NCBI GenBank assembly: GCA_030027265.1
Contig: JASENG010000006.1
Location: 62,001 to 126,000, forward strand
Length of the DNA stretch: 64,000 bases
Reading direction: 5' to 3'
DNA from: Lysinibacillus fusiformis
GTDB taxonomy: Bacteria > Bacillota > Bacilli > Bacillales_A > Planococcaceae
Shown: piece after piece, positions 16,046-25,675 of the stretch
Position numbering within the stretch: the first letter of the stretch is position 1
Layout of the letters: every line of letters begins with the position of its first letter
Position numbers and translations under genes: made by a program
Notes under the pieces: model-generated
Databases searched by the model: none
What the model saw: the letters and a program-made list of their open reading frames with translations, nothing else
Told to the model about the DNA's origin: nothing

Positions 16046-17416
16046 TTAAAGACAAGATTTTGCTTTTTCAAGTTGTAAACGAACTTGATCAAAGCCAGTG
16101 CCCCCTAATGAGTTGCGGCGTCTTACTGCCGCTTCAGGTGCTAGAACGTCATAAACGTCAGCATCGATTAAATCGCTTTCCTTTTTCATTTCTTCAAGAG
16201 GTAAGTCCAATAAGAACATCCCTCTTTGAATACATGTGAAGACAAGTTTACCTGTTACTTCATGCGCTTCACGGAACGGCATCCCTTTTGTTGCCAAATA
16301 ATCTGCAAGTTCAGTGGCATTTGAGAAATCACTATGAACTGCTTGATGAAGTCTTTCTGTTTTAACAGTCATAGTACGAACCATACCTTCAAAGATTTTC
16401 AATGCACCAAGAATTGTATGAACTGTATCAAACATTCCCTCTTTATCTTCCTGCATATCTTTGTTATAAGTTAGCGGCGTCCCCTTTAACACCGTTAATA
16501 ATCCCATTAGATTTCCGTAAACGCGACCAGTCTTGCCGCGGATTAGTTCGGCCATATCCGGATTTTTCTTTTGAGGCATGATCGATGAACCTGTTGAAAA
16601 AGCATCGTCTAATTCGATAAATTTAAATTCATCAGTAGACCAAATAATAATCTCCTCAGCAAAACGAGATAAATGCGTCATTACGAGTGATGCATTCGCT
16701 AGAAATTCAACGATAAAATCACGATCACTTACCGCATCCATGGAGTTTGCATACACATTGCTAAATCCTAGCAATTCTGCAGATTTTACACGGTCAATCG
16801 GGAAAGTTGTTCCTGCCATTGCTCCGGCACCTAACGGTAAAATGTCGATACGCTTCATCGACTCATTGAAACGCTCTTTGTCTCGCTCCAGCATCCAGAA
16901 ATATGCCATCAAATGATGTGCGAAGCTGATTGGCTGGGCACGCTGCAAATGCGTATACCCAGGAGCAATCGTTTCTACATGCTGCTCTGCTTTTTCTAGA
17001 ATCGTTTTTTGGAAGGTCTCGATCAAGCCTACTACTTCGAGTACACGTTTTTTCAAAAAAAGATGTACATCTGTTGCGACTTGGTCGTTACGGCTTCGAC
17101 CAGTATGGAGTTTTCCTCCAACTGGTCCGATAATATCCGTCAACATTTTCTCTAAATTTAAATGGATATCTTCATTTGCAACACTAAATTCGAGTTCTCC
17201 AGCCGCGGCTTTTTGTTTTAACTCTGCTAAACCTCCCAGAATTTGCTCTACATCCTTAGAGTCTAAAATCCCTTGAGCACCTAACATTGTTACGTGTGCA
17301 ATACTGCCTTCAATATCCTCCATTACTAATTGTTGGTCAAAGCCAATGGAAGCTCCAAATTCATCTACCCAGCTTTCGGCAGATTTTTGAAAACGACCGC
17401 CCCATAATTTTGTCAT
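16046..17416 (-). CDS. argH: Argininosuccinate lyase
   Basis: 456 residues. Fumarase/aspartase-superfamily enzyme splitting argininosuccinate to arginine and fumarate. Seen: MTKLWGGRF start, [27 protein letters not shown] and the catalytic-loop signature [12 protein letters not shown] (about residue 282). Second gene of the argGH operon, 60 bp after argG, so it shares the ARG-box promoter. The upstream steps (argCJBDF) are not in the window. Confidence 0.96.
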   Translation of the reverse strand: MTKLWGGRFQKSAESWVDEFGASIGFDQQLVMEDIEGSIAHVTMLGAQGILDSKDVEQILGGLAELKQKAAAGELEFSVANEDIHLNLEKMLTDIIGPVGGKLHTGRSRNDQVATDVHLFLKKRVLEVVGLIETFQKTILEKAEQHVETIAPGYTHLQRAQPISFAHHLMAYFWMLERDKERFNESMKRIDILPLGAGAMAGTTFPIDRVKSAELLGFSNVYANSMDAVSDRDFIVEFLANASLVMTHLSRFAEEIIIWSTDEFKFIELDDAFSTGSSIMPQKKNPDMAELIRGKTGRVYGNLMGLLTVLKGTPLTYNKDMQEDKEGMFDTVHTILGALKIFEGMVRTMTVKTERLHQAVHSDFSNATELADYLATKGMPFREAHEVTGKLVFTCIQRGMFLLDLPLEEMKKESDLIDADVYDVLAPEAAVRRRNSLGGTGFDQVRLQLEKAKSCL

Positions 17417-17476
17417 CCCCTACACCTACTTCTATCTATATCCTCAAGTCAGAGCTCGAATCGATTTCGACTTTGG

Positions 17477-18691
17477 TTAATTTTTAGCCAGAACTTCTTT
17501 TTTCTTATTAACTTCTGCAGCTACTACTGTCGGTAGTCCCCATAATTCGATGAACCCTACAGCTGATGCATGATTAAATTGATCTGCTTTTGAGTAAGTT
17601 GCAAGCTCTTCACTATATAAAGAGTTTGGAGATTTACGTCCTTCAACAATTGCATGACCTTTAAATAATTTCACACGAACTGTACCGTTTACATATTTTT
17701 GTGTTTCTTTCAGGAAACCTTCCAATGCTGTTCGAATTGGGTTAAACCATAAGCCTTCATAAATTATTTCAGAAAGTTTTTGTTCAATAATTGGTTTAAA
17801 ATGAGCCAATTCTTTTACAAGTGTGATGTCTTCTAATTCTTTATGAGCAGTTAAAAGTACTTTCGCTCCTGGAATTTCATATACTTCACGTGATTTAATA
17901 CCAACTAATCGGTTTTCAACGTGATCAATACGTCCGATTCCATGCGCGCCTGCCACCTTATTTAACTCTTGAATCAAATCAGCGAGCTTCATTTCTTGTC
18001 CGTTTAAAGAAACAGGAGTACCTTCAACAAATTCAATTTCAACGAATTCAGGCGTGTCAGGTGCATTTTCAAGAGAAACTGTTAAACCATATGCTTCTTC
18101 TGGCGGTGCTACCCACGGATCTTCCATTACTCCCGCCTCGTTGGCACGTCCCCAAAGGTTTTGGTCGATTGAAAATGGTGAATCGATTGTAGCCGGAACC
18201 GGAACTCCGTGCTTCTCTGCGTATTCAATTTCTTCATCTCGGCTCCATCCCCATTCACGTACAGGAGCAAGAACTTCTAAATTAGGATTTAAAGCTTTAA
18301 TTGAAATTTCGAATCGTACTTGGTCATTTCCTTTACCAGTACAACCATGCGCTACTGCATCGGCATTTGTTTCATTAGCAATTTCCACTAATTTTTTGGA
18401 AATAAGTGGACGAGATAGTGCAGATACTAATGGATACTTCTGCTCGTACCAAGTATGGCCTTGCAGGGAAATAAGAGCATATTCTTCGGCAAATTCATCT
18501 TTTGCATCAACCATATATGATTCAACCGCACCCACTTGAAGGGCTTTATTTTTGATAAATTCTAGATCTTTCCCTTCACCAACATCCAAACATACTGCAA
18601 TAACGTCCCATCCTTGTTCTTTTAACCAAGGGATAGCAACGGATGTATCAAGTCCACCTGAATAAGCTAAAACTACTTTTTTGTTTGCCAT
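17477..18691 (-). CDS. argG: Argininosuccinate synthase
   Basis: 404 residues. PP-loop ATP-binding motif [15 protein letters not shown] at the N-terminus, then [13 protein letters not shown] (citrulline/aspartate site) and the family-typical SIDQNLWGR and [13 protein letters not shown]. Condenses citrulline and aspartate with ATP to argininosuccinate. The ribosome binding site CGGAGGCGC precedes the ATG. Aspartate produced from the ectoine cluster described below could feed this step, but that link is only metabolic inference. Confidence 0.96.
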   Translation of the reverse strand: MANKKVVLAYSGGLDTSVAIPWLKEQGWDVIAVCLDVGEGKDLEFIKNKALQVGAVESYMVDAKDEFAEEYALISLQGHTWYEQKYPLVSALSRPLISKKLVEIANETNADAVAHGCTGKGNDQVRFEISIKALNPNLEVLAPVREWGWSRDEEIEYAEKHGVPVPATIDSPFSIDQNLWGRANEAGVMEDPWVAPPEEAYGLTVSLENAPDTPEFVEIEFVEGTPVSLNGQEMKLADLIQELNKVAGAHGIGRIDHVENRLVGIKSREVYEIPGAKVLLTAHKELEDITLVKELAHFKPIIEQKLSEIIYEGLWFNPIRTALEGFLKETQKYVNGTVRVKLFKGHAIVEGRKSPNSLYSEELATYSKADQFNHASAVGFIELWGLPTVVAAEVNKKKEVLAKN

Positions 18692-18709
18692 TATATAGCG
18701 CCTCCGATA

Positions 18710-18800
18710 TTTTTAATGTATTTTTATACATTCATTTAATTGTTTATACACGAATGGTAACATTTTATAAAAATAAATTCAAGTGTATTTTTATAAAATG
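18710..18800 (-). promoter_or_regulatory. ARG boxes upstream of argGH
   Basis: TGTATTTTTATACA at 18717-18730 is a perfect dyad (TGTAT-N4-ATACA) with the A/T-rich core of Bacillus ArgR/AhrC boxes. A similar, less perfect site lies at about 18785-18800 (TGTATTTTTATAaA), with a half site at 18741-18750. ArgR with arginine would repress argGH from here. Confidence 0.65.
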
Positions 18801-18822
18801 TTAGATTTTTAAAACAAATAAA

Positions 18823-18846
18823 AAAACGCCCAATTATAGGCGTTTA
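18823..18846 (-). terminator. Terminator of the SDR gene
   Basis: AAACGCC pairs with GGCGTTT on the minus strand, followed by TTTTTATT. It separates the SDR gene from the argG promoter. Confidence 0.75.
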
Positions 18847-18864
18847 AATCTACTCATTCATGTA

Positions 18865-19614
18865 TTATTTTTTATTAAAAAAACCGCTTCCCAGCTTTTC
18901 GACTAATTTGGGTGCCAATGCATAAAGCTTGCTTGTTACTGCCATAATGCGTGGTAAATTAACTTCCCTTACCGGTTTTTCTATTGTTTTTATTACTTCC
19001 CTAGCCACTTTCTCGGGCTTTAACAAAAACCGCTGCATGGCCACGCGATATGTATCCGTTGCATCTGCCTTCTGCAAAAATGGTGTATCTATCGGACCAG
19101 GATAGATGGCTGTCACCTGTATATTAAAGGACGCCAATTCCATCCTTAACCCATTTACAAAGCCCGTAATCGCATGTTTCGAAGCCGCGTAAACGCTTGC
19201 TTTTTTCGTTGGAACCTTTCCTGCCTGCGAACCAATAAATATAAATTGCCCCCTTTCCCTTACCATCATTTGTTTTGCTATTCTGTTTGTTAAATATATA
19301 GGTGCTTTTATGTTCACATCAATCATATTGTCTATATCTTCATCCACTAAATCATAAACATTTTCAAATGTTCCAACACCGGCATTAATAATGGCAATAT
19401 CAAGAACAGGGAGCTGCTCACAAACTTTATCAATATCTTGCACCTTGGAAAGATCAGCCTGGAATACTGTTGCCCCCATTATCGATAGAGTTGCAAGTGA
19501 AGATTCATTTCTGCCTGTTGCATAGACTGTATAGCCATTTTCGATGCATTTTTCTGTAATAACCCTTCCAATACCACTAGTGGCTCCAGTAATAAATATG
19601 GTTTTATTATTCAT
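18865..19614 (-). CDS. Short-chain dehydrogenase/reductase
   Basis: 249 residues. Classical SDR: TGATSGIG cofactor loop near residue 11, NAGVGTF (NAG motif), catalytic Ser in FIFIGSQAG, YAASKHA (Tyr-X3-Lys) around residue 143, and PGPIDTPF. Extra C-terminal residues (TSKLYALAPKLVEKL) resemble the membrane-associated DltE/YqjQ-like subgroup. It reduces or oxidises an unknown carbonyl/alcohol. Codirectional with and downstream of nsrR, but nsrR has its own terminator. Confidence 0.85.
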   Translation of the reverse strand: MNNKTIFITGATSGIGRVITEKCIENGYTVYATGRNESSLATLSIMGATVFQADLSKVQDIDKVCEQLPVLDIAIINAGVGTFENVYDLVDEDIDNMIDVNIKAPIYLTNRIAKQMMVRERGQFIFIGSQAGKVPTKKASVYAASKHAITGFVNGLRMELASFNIQVTAIYPGPIDTPFLQKADATDTYRVAMQRFLLKPEKVAREVIKTIEKPVREVNLPRIMAVTSKLYALAPKLVEKLGSGFFNKK

Positions 19615-19677
19615 TAATTATGTATATTCCTTTCATATAAGTAAATACTAAATCCGCTTTATTGTTTTAAAGTAAAA

Positions 19678-19706
19678 AAGGGTATAGACTTTCATCTATA
19701 CCCTTC
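19678..19706 (-). terminator. nsrR terminator
   Basis: AAGGGTATAGA pairs with TCTATACCCTT; T run on the minus strand. Confidence 0.85.
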
Positions 19707-20149
19707 TAAGACTGTTCAATTCCTAGTAATTTAAACATTTGCTCCTTGGACATTAGGAAGTCGGCTAAACTATAGCGATCCAATACCTCTAAATAAGCGT
19801 TTAATGCTTCGTTAAGTGCAAATTTCAGCTTGCATGCCGGCGATAATCTACATAAATTATTTTCTTCGTCGAAGCATTCAACAAGATGGAAATCCTCTTC
19901 AGTATGTCTGACAACTTGTCCAATATTAATATCTTCCGGCTTTACATTTAAACGAATGCCGCCTCCTCGGCCACGAATAGTTTCGATTAGTCCGAGCTGC
20001 CCAAGGTCATAGGTAACCTTCATAAGATGATTTTTTGAAATATGATAGCTATCTGCAATTTCTTGTATAGTCGATAAACGGTCATTCCCCTTTATACCAA
20101 GATATAATAACACTCGCAGGGAATAATCAGTATATAAAGTTAAGCGCAT
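19706..20149 (-). CDS. nsrR: Nitric-oxide-sensing Rrf2-family repressor
   Basis: 147 residues. Rrf2 winged helix: MRLTLYTDYSLRVLLYLG, SYHISKNHLMKVTYDLGQLGLIETIRGRGGGIRL. The three Cys that hold the Fe-S cluster are present in VECFDEENNLCRLSPAC (about residues 92-106). In Bacillus, NO destroys the cluster and releases hmp. Here the gene is divergent from hmp across a shared 230-bp region full of AT-rich repeated boxes, which strongly supports the assignment. Confidence 0.92.
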   Translation of the reverse strand: MRLTLYTDYSLRVLLYLGIKGNDRLSTIQEIADSYHISKNHLMKVTYDLGQLGLIETIRGRGGGIRLNVKPEDINIGQVVRHTEEDFHLVECFDEENNLCRLSPACKLKFALNEALNAYLEVLDRYSLADFLMSKEQMFKLLGIEQS

Positions 20150-20226
20150 CTCTAAAACACCACTCTTTCTCTATAACTATTATATCACTTTGATTTCTTT
20201 ATTTTTACAATAATCTTTTTAAAATA

Positions 20227-20332
20227 ATGTATTTTAAAGATGTATTTTTAGTACTGCATTGTGTCCAAATTGTTAAACATGTATTTTTCATACTACTTTG
20301 TGTCAGAATTGTTAAAGATACATTTTATATAT
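20227..20332 (+). promoter_or_regulatory. Tandem 39-bp repeats with NsrR-like boxes at hmp
   Basis: Two 39-bp units (20240-20278 and 20279-20317) agree at about 31 positions. Each opens with ATGTATTTTT, preceded by ATGTATTTTAAAG at 20227 and followed by ATACATTTTATAT at 20318. These four ATGTATTTT/ATACATTTT starts resemble NsrR half-sites. The region lies between divergent nsrR and hmp, so it is the likely NO-responsive operator array. Confidence 0.55.
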
Positions 20333-20382
20333 TGCTTTTAATTTTTACTGGGAGTAAGATGACTTCGAAAGGACGTGATTGT

Positions 20383-21555
20383 ATGTTATCACAACAAACA
20401 ATAGACATTATTAAATCAACGGTACCAGTATTAGAACAACATGGAGTTACAATTACAAAAACATTTTACAGCAATATGTTAGGTAAACACCCTGAATTGT
20501 TAAATTATTTTAACCGAGCAAATCAAGCACGTGGTCGTCAACAAACAGCATTAGCGAATACTGTTTTAGCTGCAGCAAAATATATCGACAATTTACAAGC
20601 GATTGTTCCTGCGGTTATGCAAATTGCACATAAGCACCGTGGTCTTGGGATCTTACCTGAGCATTACCCTATCGTAGGTGAAAACTTATTAGGCGCTATT
20701 AAAGAAGTGCTTGGCGATGCTGCTACAGATGAAATTATCAATGCATGGGCAGAAGCTTATGGCGTAATTGCGGATGTATTTATTTCGATTGAAGAAGATT
20801 TGTATAAAGAAGCTGAACAAGATGGCGGCTGGCGATTATTTAAATCATTCAAAGTAGCGAAAAAAGTGGAAGAAAATGAATTAGTTTCTTCATTCTATTT
20901 AGTTCCTGAAGATGGATCGAAATTGCCTGAATTTAAAGCTGGTCAATATATCACGGTTCGTGTAAAAGTACCTGGAGATGAATATACTTCTAACCGTCAC
21001 TACACTTTATCGCAGCCTTCTAATGAAAATGAATTCCGTATCACTGTAAAACGTGAAGATGCAGCTGATCCAAAAGGTGTTGTTTCAAACTACCTTCACG
21101 AACTGGTAAACGAGGGCGACACAATCGAAGTAAGTGCTCCTGCCGGACTATTTACATTAGAGGAAAACAATAATCCAGTTCTATTTGTAAGCGGCGGCAT
21201 TGGGGTAACGCCATTAAATACAATGCTTCAAACAATGGAACTTGGTCGACCAGTTGCTTTTGTTCAATGTGCACGCAATGAGAAAGCGGTTGCATTTAAA
21301 GAACAAATCAATAAAAAGGTAAATGAATTAAATGGTACTTATCGTGTATTATTCTCAGATGAAAATGGCTATGTAACAAAAGAAGATTTAGCTCCATTCA
21401 TTAAAGAGAATACTGAAATTTATATTTGTGGACCAGCTCCATTTATGGAAACAATCATTTCAATCGCTCATGACCTTGGTGTTCCGGGTGACAATATCCA
21501 CTTCGAATTCTTTGGTCCAGCAATGTCTTTGGAAGCATTATCAAACGCTAACTAA
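20383..21555 (+). CDS. hmp: Flavohemoglobin / nitric oxide dioxygenase
   Basis: Start ATG at 20383 ([12 protein letters not shown]) behind AAAGGA; the open frame runs 52 codons further upstream, but there it translates the operator repeats. 390 residues. Globin domain 1-137 with the proximal His in [15 protein letters not shown]-binding domain at about 150-250 ([17 protein letters not shown]). NAD-binding domain with [13 protein letters not shown] and YICGPAPFM. Converts NO and O2 to nitrate in the cytosol. Under NsrR control by context. Confidence 0.96.
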   Translation: MLSQQTIDIIKSTVPVLEQHGVTITKTFYSNMLGKHPELLNYFNRANQARGRQQTALANTVLAAAKYIDNLQAIVPAVMQIAHKHRGLGILPEHYPIVGENLLGAIKEVLGDAATDEIINAWAEAYGVIADVFISIEEDLYKEAEQDGGWRLFKSFKVAKKVEENELVSSFYLVPEDGSKLPEFKAGQYITVRVKVPGDEYTSNRHYTLSQPSNENEFRITVKREDAADPKGVVSNYLHELVNEGDTIEVSAPAGLFTLEENNNPVLFVSGGIGVTPLNTMLQTMELGRPVAFVQCARNEKAVAFKEQINKKVNELNGTYRVLFSDENGYVTKEDLAPFIKENTEIYICGPAPFMETIISIAHDLGVPGDNIHFEFFGPAMSLEALSNAN

Positions 21556-21562
21556 ATTTAAT

Positions 21563-21603
21563 AAAACGACAGGTAGAGTACCATCCCCTACCTGTCGTTT
21601 TTA
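21563..21603. terminator. hmp terminator (bidirectional)
   Basis: A perfect 14-bp stem AAAACGACAGGTAG/CTACCTGTCGTTTT. It serves hmp and the convergent metallo-hydrolase gene. Confidence 0.9.
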
Positions 21604-22542
21604 ATTATTATATAGAATTACTCCGTTTACTATCTCTTCTCTGACAAGTCCATCTCTTACCAAACAATCTAAATAACCTAGTGTTTTTGACAATGTTAAC
21701 CCTAATTCAGTTTTATAATGCACTGGATATAAGTCCATCGTCAACTCAATTACAGTTTTAGGACTACTTGTAATGTGTTTCATTAATTGATTTAGCCGCA
21801 TTTGATCCTTCTCTAAACGCTTGTCTACTAAAGTATTTACTTCCACTATTTCATCTCCGTGGCCAGCATAGACTTTCGCAACATTTAACTCCCGTAAAAG
21901 CTTTAATGACTCTTGTTGCTGTATTAAAGCTTTAGGTCTATTTGTCGAAAAATCCGTTGGCGGCTCGACTAAAGGATTGGCAGCTACCTTATCCAATAAA
22001 AGATCCCCGCCAATCACTTCATTAGTGGATTCATCTAAAAAGATAAAATGACTTTGCGCATGACCTGGAGTGTAAACGGCTTTTAAACCAGGATGACCTG
22101 GAACTTCTTCCCCATCTTGAAGGTACCTAGTCAATGGCGTCGACCCATATAATCTAAGTGCTTCCTTCGATTCAACAATTTTTTCAAGATACTTTTCAGG
22201 AACAGCCTGTAATTGCAGCTGTTCTTTATAAAATTGAGTACGATATGACATAAATTCAGGCGTTCTACGTAAAAAATGATCATTATATTCGTGGCCAATA
22301 ATATCTGCATGCGAAAAGGCATCTACCCATCCAGCATGATCGGGATGATGGTGAGTCAAAACAACTTGCTCTATATCCTCCAAACTGTATCCAGCTTCAA
22401 GGATTCCTCTTTTTAAAGCATCCAATGCATCTTGCGTTTTCGGCCCAACATCAAAAAGTGAAAGCTTATCTCCTTTTACTAAAAAAGAATTCACATCGCC
22501 TATCGGATATGGTGTCGGGATAATTATTTTATGTATATTCAC
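21601..22542 (-). CDS. Metallo-beta-lactamase-fold hydrolase
   Basis: The likely start is GTG at 22542 (VNIHKIIIPTPYPIGDVN) behind AAGGGGG; an open frame to 22563 covers the SD. 313 residues. Metal ligands: THHHPDHAG (HXHXDH) near residue 65, PGHAQSHF, DLLL (bridging Asp in GGDLLLDKV) and GHGDEI. The C-terminal helical winged domain (TVIELTMDLYP, LVRDGLVREE) resembles the LACTB2/glyoxalase-II-like branch. Substrate undefined. Confidence 0.82.
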   Translation of the reverse strand: MNIHKIIIPTPYPIGDVNSFLVKGDKLSLFDVGPKTQDALDALKRGILEAGYSLEDIEQVVLTHHHPDHAGWVDAFSHADIIGHEYNDHFLRRTPEFMSYRTQFYKEQLQLQAVPEKYLEKIVESKEALRLYGSTPLTRYLQDGEEVPGHPGLKAVYTPGHAQSHFIFLDESTNEVIGGDLLLDKVAANPLVEPPTDFSTNRPKALIQQQESLKLLRELNVAKVYAGHGDEIVEVNTLVDKRLEKDQMRLNQLMKHITSSPKTVIELTMDLYPVHYKTELGLTLSKTLGYLDCLVRDGLVREEIVNGVILYNN

Positions 22543-22698
22543 GGACAAACCCCCTTCTTCCAAAAGTTAAACTATTTTTTTCCTATAATGAATTGCTATT
22601 CATTCATTTTATCTCTTTTTTTGTATTTCGTCACGTATGTAATTGACAGATTAAGAAAGTGTGCATATAATTTTCATAATTCTAAAAATTACAAAACG

Positions 22699-22934
22699 AT
22701 GATGAAGACAAGTAAATGAACTTATGGTTAAAGAGAGTGCTGCATTTGGTGCAAGCAGCATAACCCGCTAAATTCATTGAACCTACTTCGGAGTAGTCAT
22801 GTAAACATGACCGTCCCCTCTCGCGATAAGGAGGACTCGAGTTGTGCCGATTTTTTTGGCAAACAAAGGTGGTACCGCGGAAAAGCTATAAGCGTTTTCG
22901 TCCTTAATGTTAAGGATGAAAACGCTTTTTATAT
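22699..22934 (+). promoter_or_regulatory. Proline T-box leader upstream of proC
   Basis: T-box sequence AGGTGGTACCGCGG at 22867-22880. Specifier context GAACCTAC with CCT (Pro) at 22782-22784, the same codon as the proBA leader. A terminator, AAGCGTTTTCgTCCTTA / TAAGGATGAAAACGCTT plus TTTT, spans 22889-22930. proC begins only at 23233, so the leader is followed by about 300 nt of apparently non-coding spacer. Confidence 0.92.
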
Positions 22935-23232
22935 TGAGAAAGAATTCAATTTGTTCTAGTATCAATAGTTCAGATATTTTCGTCCTTTGAATATTTATCT
23001 CCATTTGACATAAAGAGAAGTCACTAAGCAAACATTCAATATTTTAACAATGATTGTACAAAATTTAAATTTCGCAATTAGTCTTTGCAAGTTTAAGTAA
23101 AATCACACTTGTATCCATGAACAATTCACATTTCAGAACCTTCATGCTTCTTTTGTTCAGTCAATTTTTTAACTTATATTGGTTCTACTGAAAGTCCGGA
23201 CAGGATAAATATCATTATATGGAGGGATAGGT
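22935..23232 (+). other. Untranslated spacer between proline T-box and proC
   Basis: About 300 bp without a convincing ORF (the longest in-frame candidates are 16-24 codons without a ribosome binding site). AT-rich with no strong hairpin. It may hold a second proC promoter or simply be a long leader. Confidence 0.4.
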
Positions 23233-24039
23233 ATGCAAAAAATACTTTTTGTTGGTGCCGGTTCAATGGCAGAAGCACTTATTCAAGGTTGGGTCGAGCA
23301 GAAAGTAATGCCAAGCGAAAACATTTATGTTACAAACCGTTCGAATCAAGATAAATTAATAAAATTAAATGAGAAATATGCAATCAATATATTAGAGGAT
23401 AATGAAAAAATAAGTGAAATGGACTTAATCATTTTAGCGACAAAACCAAAAGACATTCTACCAGCCATAGAAAGAATCCGACCATTTATTAATCAAGATA
23501 CTGCAATTCTCTCTGTACTTGCAGGGATACCAATTCGAACAATTGAAGAAGGCATTGGAGAACGTCCAATTGCTCGTGTGATGCCGAATACTTCTGCCAC
23601 AATTGGGATGTCCGCCAGCGGGATAGCATTTAATGATCAGGTAGATGATTATCAAAAAGTGGTATTTTTGCAAATGCTTGAAGCTATTGGAATTGTCATA
23701 GAAGTGGAGGAAGATAAACTTCACGCTGTAACTGCCCTATCGGGAAGTGGCCCTGCTTATCTTTATTATTTGCTTGAGGCCTGGGAGGCGGTAGGTGCAG
23801 AATTTGGATTGTCCAAGGAAGTTGTACGAGAGTTAATGGTACAGACAATTGCAGGCTCTGCTGCGATGCTGCAATCAGTAAAAGAAGAACCTACTGTTTT
23901 GCGGAGAAAAGTAACTAGTCCGGGCGGCACTACTGAAGCAGGGATTCTCGCCTTAGAAAACAATCGTTTTAATGAAGCCATCTTTGCCTGTATAAAAAGT
24001 GCTGAAGCAAGATCAAGAGAGTTAGCGAAAGGTCAATAA
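23233..24039 (+). CDS. proC: Pyrroline-5-carboxylate reductase
   Basis: 268 residues, ATG behind GGAGGGATAG. N-terminal Rossmann motif LFVGAGSMAEALIQGW, then TKPKDILPAI, ARVMPNTSATIGMSASGIAF and the C-terminal dimer signature VTSPGGTTEAGILALE. Reduces pyrroline-5-carboxylate to proline, the last step after ProB/ProA. The T-box upstream links it to proline-tRNA charging. In B. subtilis proI near rnz has this arrangement, and rnz follows here too. Confidence 0.96.
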   Translation: MQKILFVGAGSMAEALIQGWVEQKVMPSENIYVTNRSNQDKLIKLNEKYAINILEDNEKISEMDLIILATKPKDILPAIERIRPFINQDTAILSVLAGIPIRTIEEGIGERPIARVMPNTSATIGMSASGIAFNDQVDDYQKVVFLQMLEAIGIVIEVEEDKLHAVTALSGSGPAYLYYLLEAWEAVGAEFGLSKEVVRELMVQTIAGSAAMLQSVKEEPTVLRRKVTSPGGTTEAGILALENNRFNEAIFACIKSAEARSRELAKGQ

Positions 24040-24310
24040 TATTTTCTATTGCAATATTGCAATGTCTAAACCTAAGTAAAACCGATTATAAAACCTATTG
24101 TTTTTAGACAATCTTGATAAATTTTTTAAAAAAATTACGTTTTTGTTCACAATATTTCCTAGGAAATGTAGTTTTTCGCTATTTACTTTTGTCGAAAGTT
24201 GTGATAATAATCACTTTATATTTTCAATGTTTTACAAATATCTCTTTTTTTCATATAAAAACGCGTGAACGATGTTGAAATTTGTTCCCGCGTTTTTTCG
24301 TTATTTTCAC
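24040..24310. terminator. AT-rich spacer with proC terminator at 24257-24297
   Basis: AAAACGCG-GAAC pairs with GTTC-CGCGTTTT (one mismatch) followed by TTTTTC on the plus strand. The remaining spacer (24040-24256) is very AT-rich with no gene. Confidence 0.7.
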
Positions 24311-24541
24311 TTATAATGTACCATTTCGAATCCGCTTGACAATGGAATACGTTGTAAAAATTGCCATCGGACTAAGTACGGCAGCAAATAGGAGCCAAAA
24401 ATTAAGTGCTTGTGCAGCTTTTAAGTCGGCAAAATTTGTAGAGATATAAACTAACACCCCAATTAGTAAAAGATAACTTAGTACATTTGGAAAAATTACA
24501 AGCAGGCGTAATACTGCGGGATTTATTTTTGATTGATTCAC
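24311..24541 (-). CDS. Small membrane protein, two TM helices
   Basis: 76 residues starting at GTG 24541 behind GGGGAGGGG. Two hydrophobic segments at about 13-32 (LLVIFPNVLSYLLLIGVLVYI) and 44-64 (NFWLLFAAVLSPMAIFTTYSI), then a basic tail VKRIRNGTL, suggesting an N-out/C-in or hairpin topology with a cytoplasmic C-terminus. No family recognised. Lies between convergently read proC and upstream rnz. Confidence 0.65.
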   Translation of the reverse strand: MNQSKINPAVLRLLVIFPNVLSYLLLIGVLVYISTNFADLKAAQALNFWLLFAAVLSPMAIFTTYSIVKRIRNGTL

Positions 24542-24634
24542 CTAACCCCTCCCCATGCACTATCATATAAAATAATTCTCGAAGAATCTATTATTTTCTT
24601 AAAATCGTCAAATTTTAATAATAAAATAAAACCA

Positions 24635-24662
24635 AAAGCGAGATTAAAATGCTCACTTTAAG
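24635..24662 (-). terminator. rnz terminator
   Basis: AAAGTGAG pairs with CTCGCTTT (one G-U) on the minus strand, followed by a TTTTATTTTATT tail. Confidence 0.6.
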
Positions 24663-24669
24663 TTTAATA

Positions 24670-25608
24670 TTAATCTTCTATTAATTGGCCATTTTTCCAA
24701 TCATATTGAGAAAAATCATTGGCAATGAAGCTTTTGGGAAAAATTTCTTTCGCTTCATTAAGCAAATTTTCGATATCATGAGGCAGAAAGCGAGAACTAA
24801 TATGGTTTAAAATTAGATTTTTGGCATTCGATTCGCTCGCTATCCTTGCTGCCTCAACATTTGTTGAATGCCCATAACTCGCTGCTAAATGTTCTGTTTT
24901 ATGATCAAAGGTCGCTTCATGTACGACAATATCTGCATTTTCACTTAAAGATTTTGCTGTATCACAGTATTTTGTATCCCCTAATATGGCAATGGTAAAT
25001 CCAGGTTTAGGTGGGGCAGTTACATCCTTACTCATCACAATGCCGCCATCCTCCAAGGTTATATCTTCTCCATTTTTCAGTTTCCCTAGTAAAGGTCCTT
25101 TCGGCACACCAAGTTCTCTTGCCTTATCGATTAATAATTCACCTTGCAGCGGTTTCTGTTCAATTCGATAGCCGAAGCAAGGAATTACGTGTTGAAGCAA
25201 CTGGGCTTTAACAATAAATTGCCCATCTTCAAATATTACACCTTCAACAACTTCGACAAATTCAATCGAATAGGTTAAATGGGTTTTTGATAGATTTAAA
25301 CTTGCCGTGATCCACTCCTTCAATCCTTTAGGACCATAAAGCGTCAATGTATCTTCCCCGCCTAAAAAGGACCTGGAACTCAAGAAGCCAGGCAATCCAA
25401 AAATATGATCCCCATGTAAATGGGTGATAAAAATTTTCTCCACTTTTCGCGGACGTATATTTGTATGTAAAATTTGATGTTGTGTTGCTTCCCCACAATC
25501 AAAAAGCCAAACCGTGCCGCGCTCTTCCAATAATTTCAAAACAAGGGCACTTGTATTTCTTTCTTTCGAGGGCATGCCCGCACCCGTTCCTAGAAAATGT
25601 AGCTGCAT
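24670..25608 (-). CDS. rnz: Ribonuclease Z (tRNA 3' endonuclease)
   Basis: 312 residues. LGTGAGMPSKERNTSA at the N-terminus, the zinc motif FITHLHGDHIFGLPGFLSSRSF near residue 60, AILGDTKYCD (bridging Asp), HEATFDH and LNHISSRF. These are the tRNase Z family blocks. Cleaves the 3' trailer of tRNA precursors lacking encoded CCA. Runs behind dinB with a 67-bp gap, as in the B. subtilis yqj region. Confidence 0.95.
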   Translation of the reverse strand: MQLHFLGTGAGMPSKERNTSALVLKLLEERGTVWLFDCGEATQHQILHTNIRPRKVEKIFITHLHGDHIFGLPGFLSSRSFLGGEDTLTLYGPKGLKEWITASLNLSKTHLTYSIEFVEVVEGVIFEDGQFIVKAQLLQHVIPCFGYRIEQKPLQGELLIDKARELGVPKGPLLGKLKNGEDITLEDGGIVMSKDVTAPPKPGFTIAILGDTKYCDTAKSLSENADIVVHEATFDHKTEHLAASYGHSTNVEAARIASESNAKNLILNHISSRFLPHDIENLLNEAKEIFPKSFIANDFSQYDWKNGQLIED

Positions 25609-25675
25609 TTATACTCTCCCGTTCATAAGCTTTTCTTTCTGTGAATTATCTTATATGACCATGTTAGTACTTTTC

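Noticed and set aside
20227-20382. N-terminal extension of the hmp open frame
   Set aside because: It is the translation of the operator repeats; the globin domain begins at the ATG at 20383.
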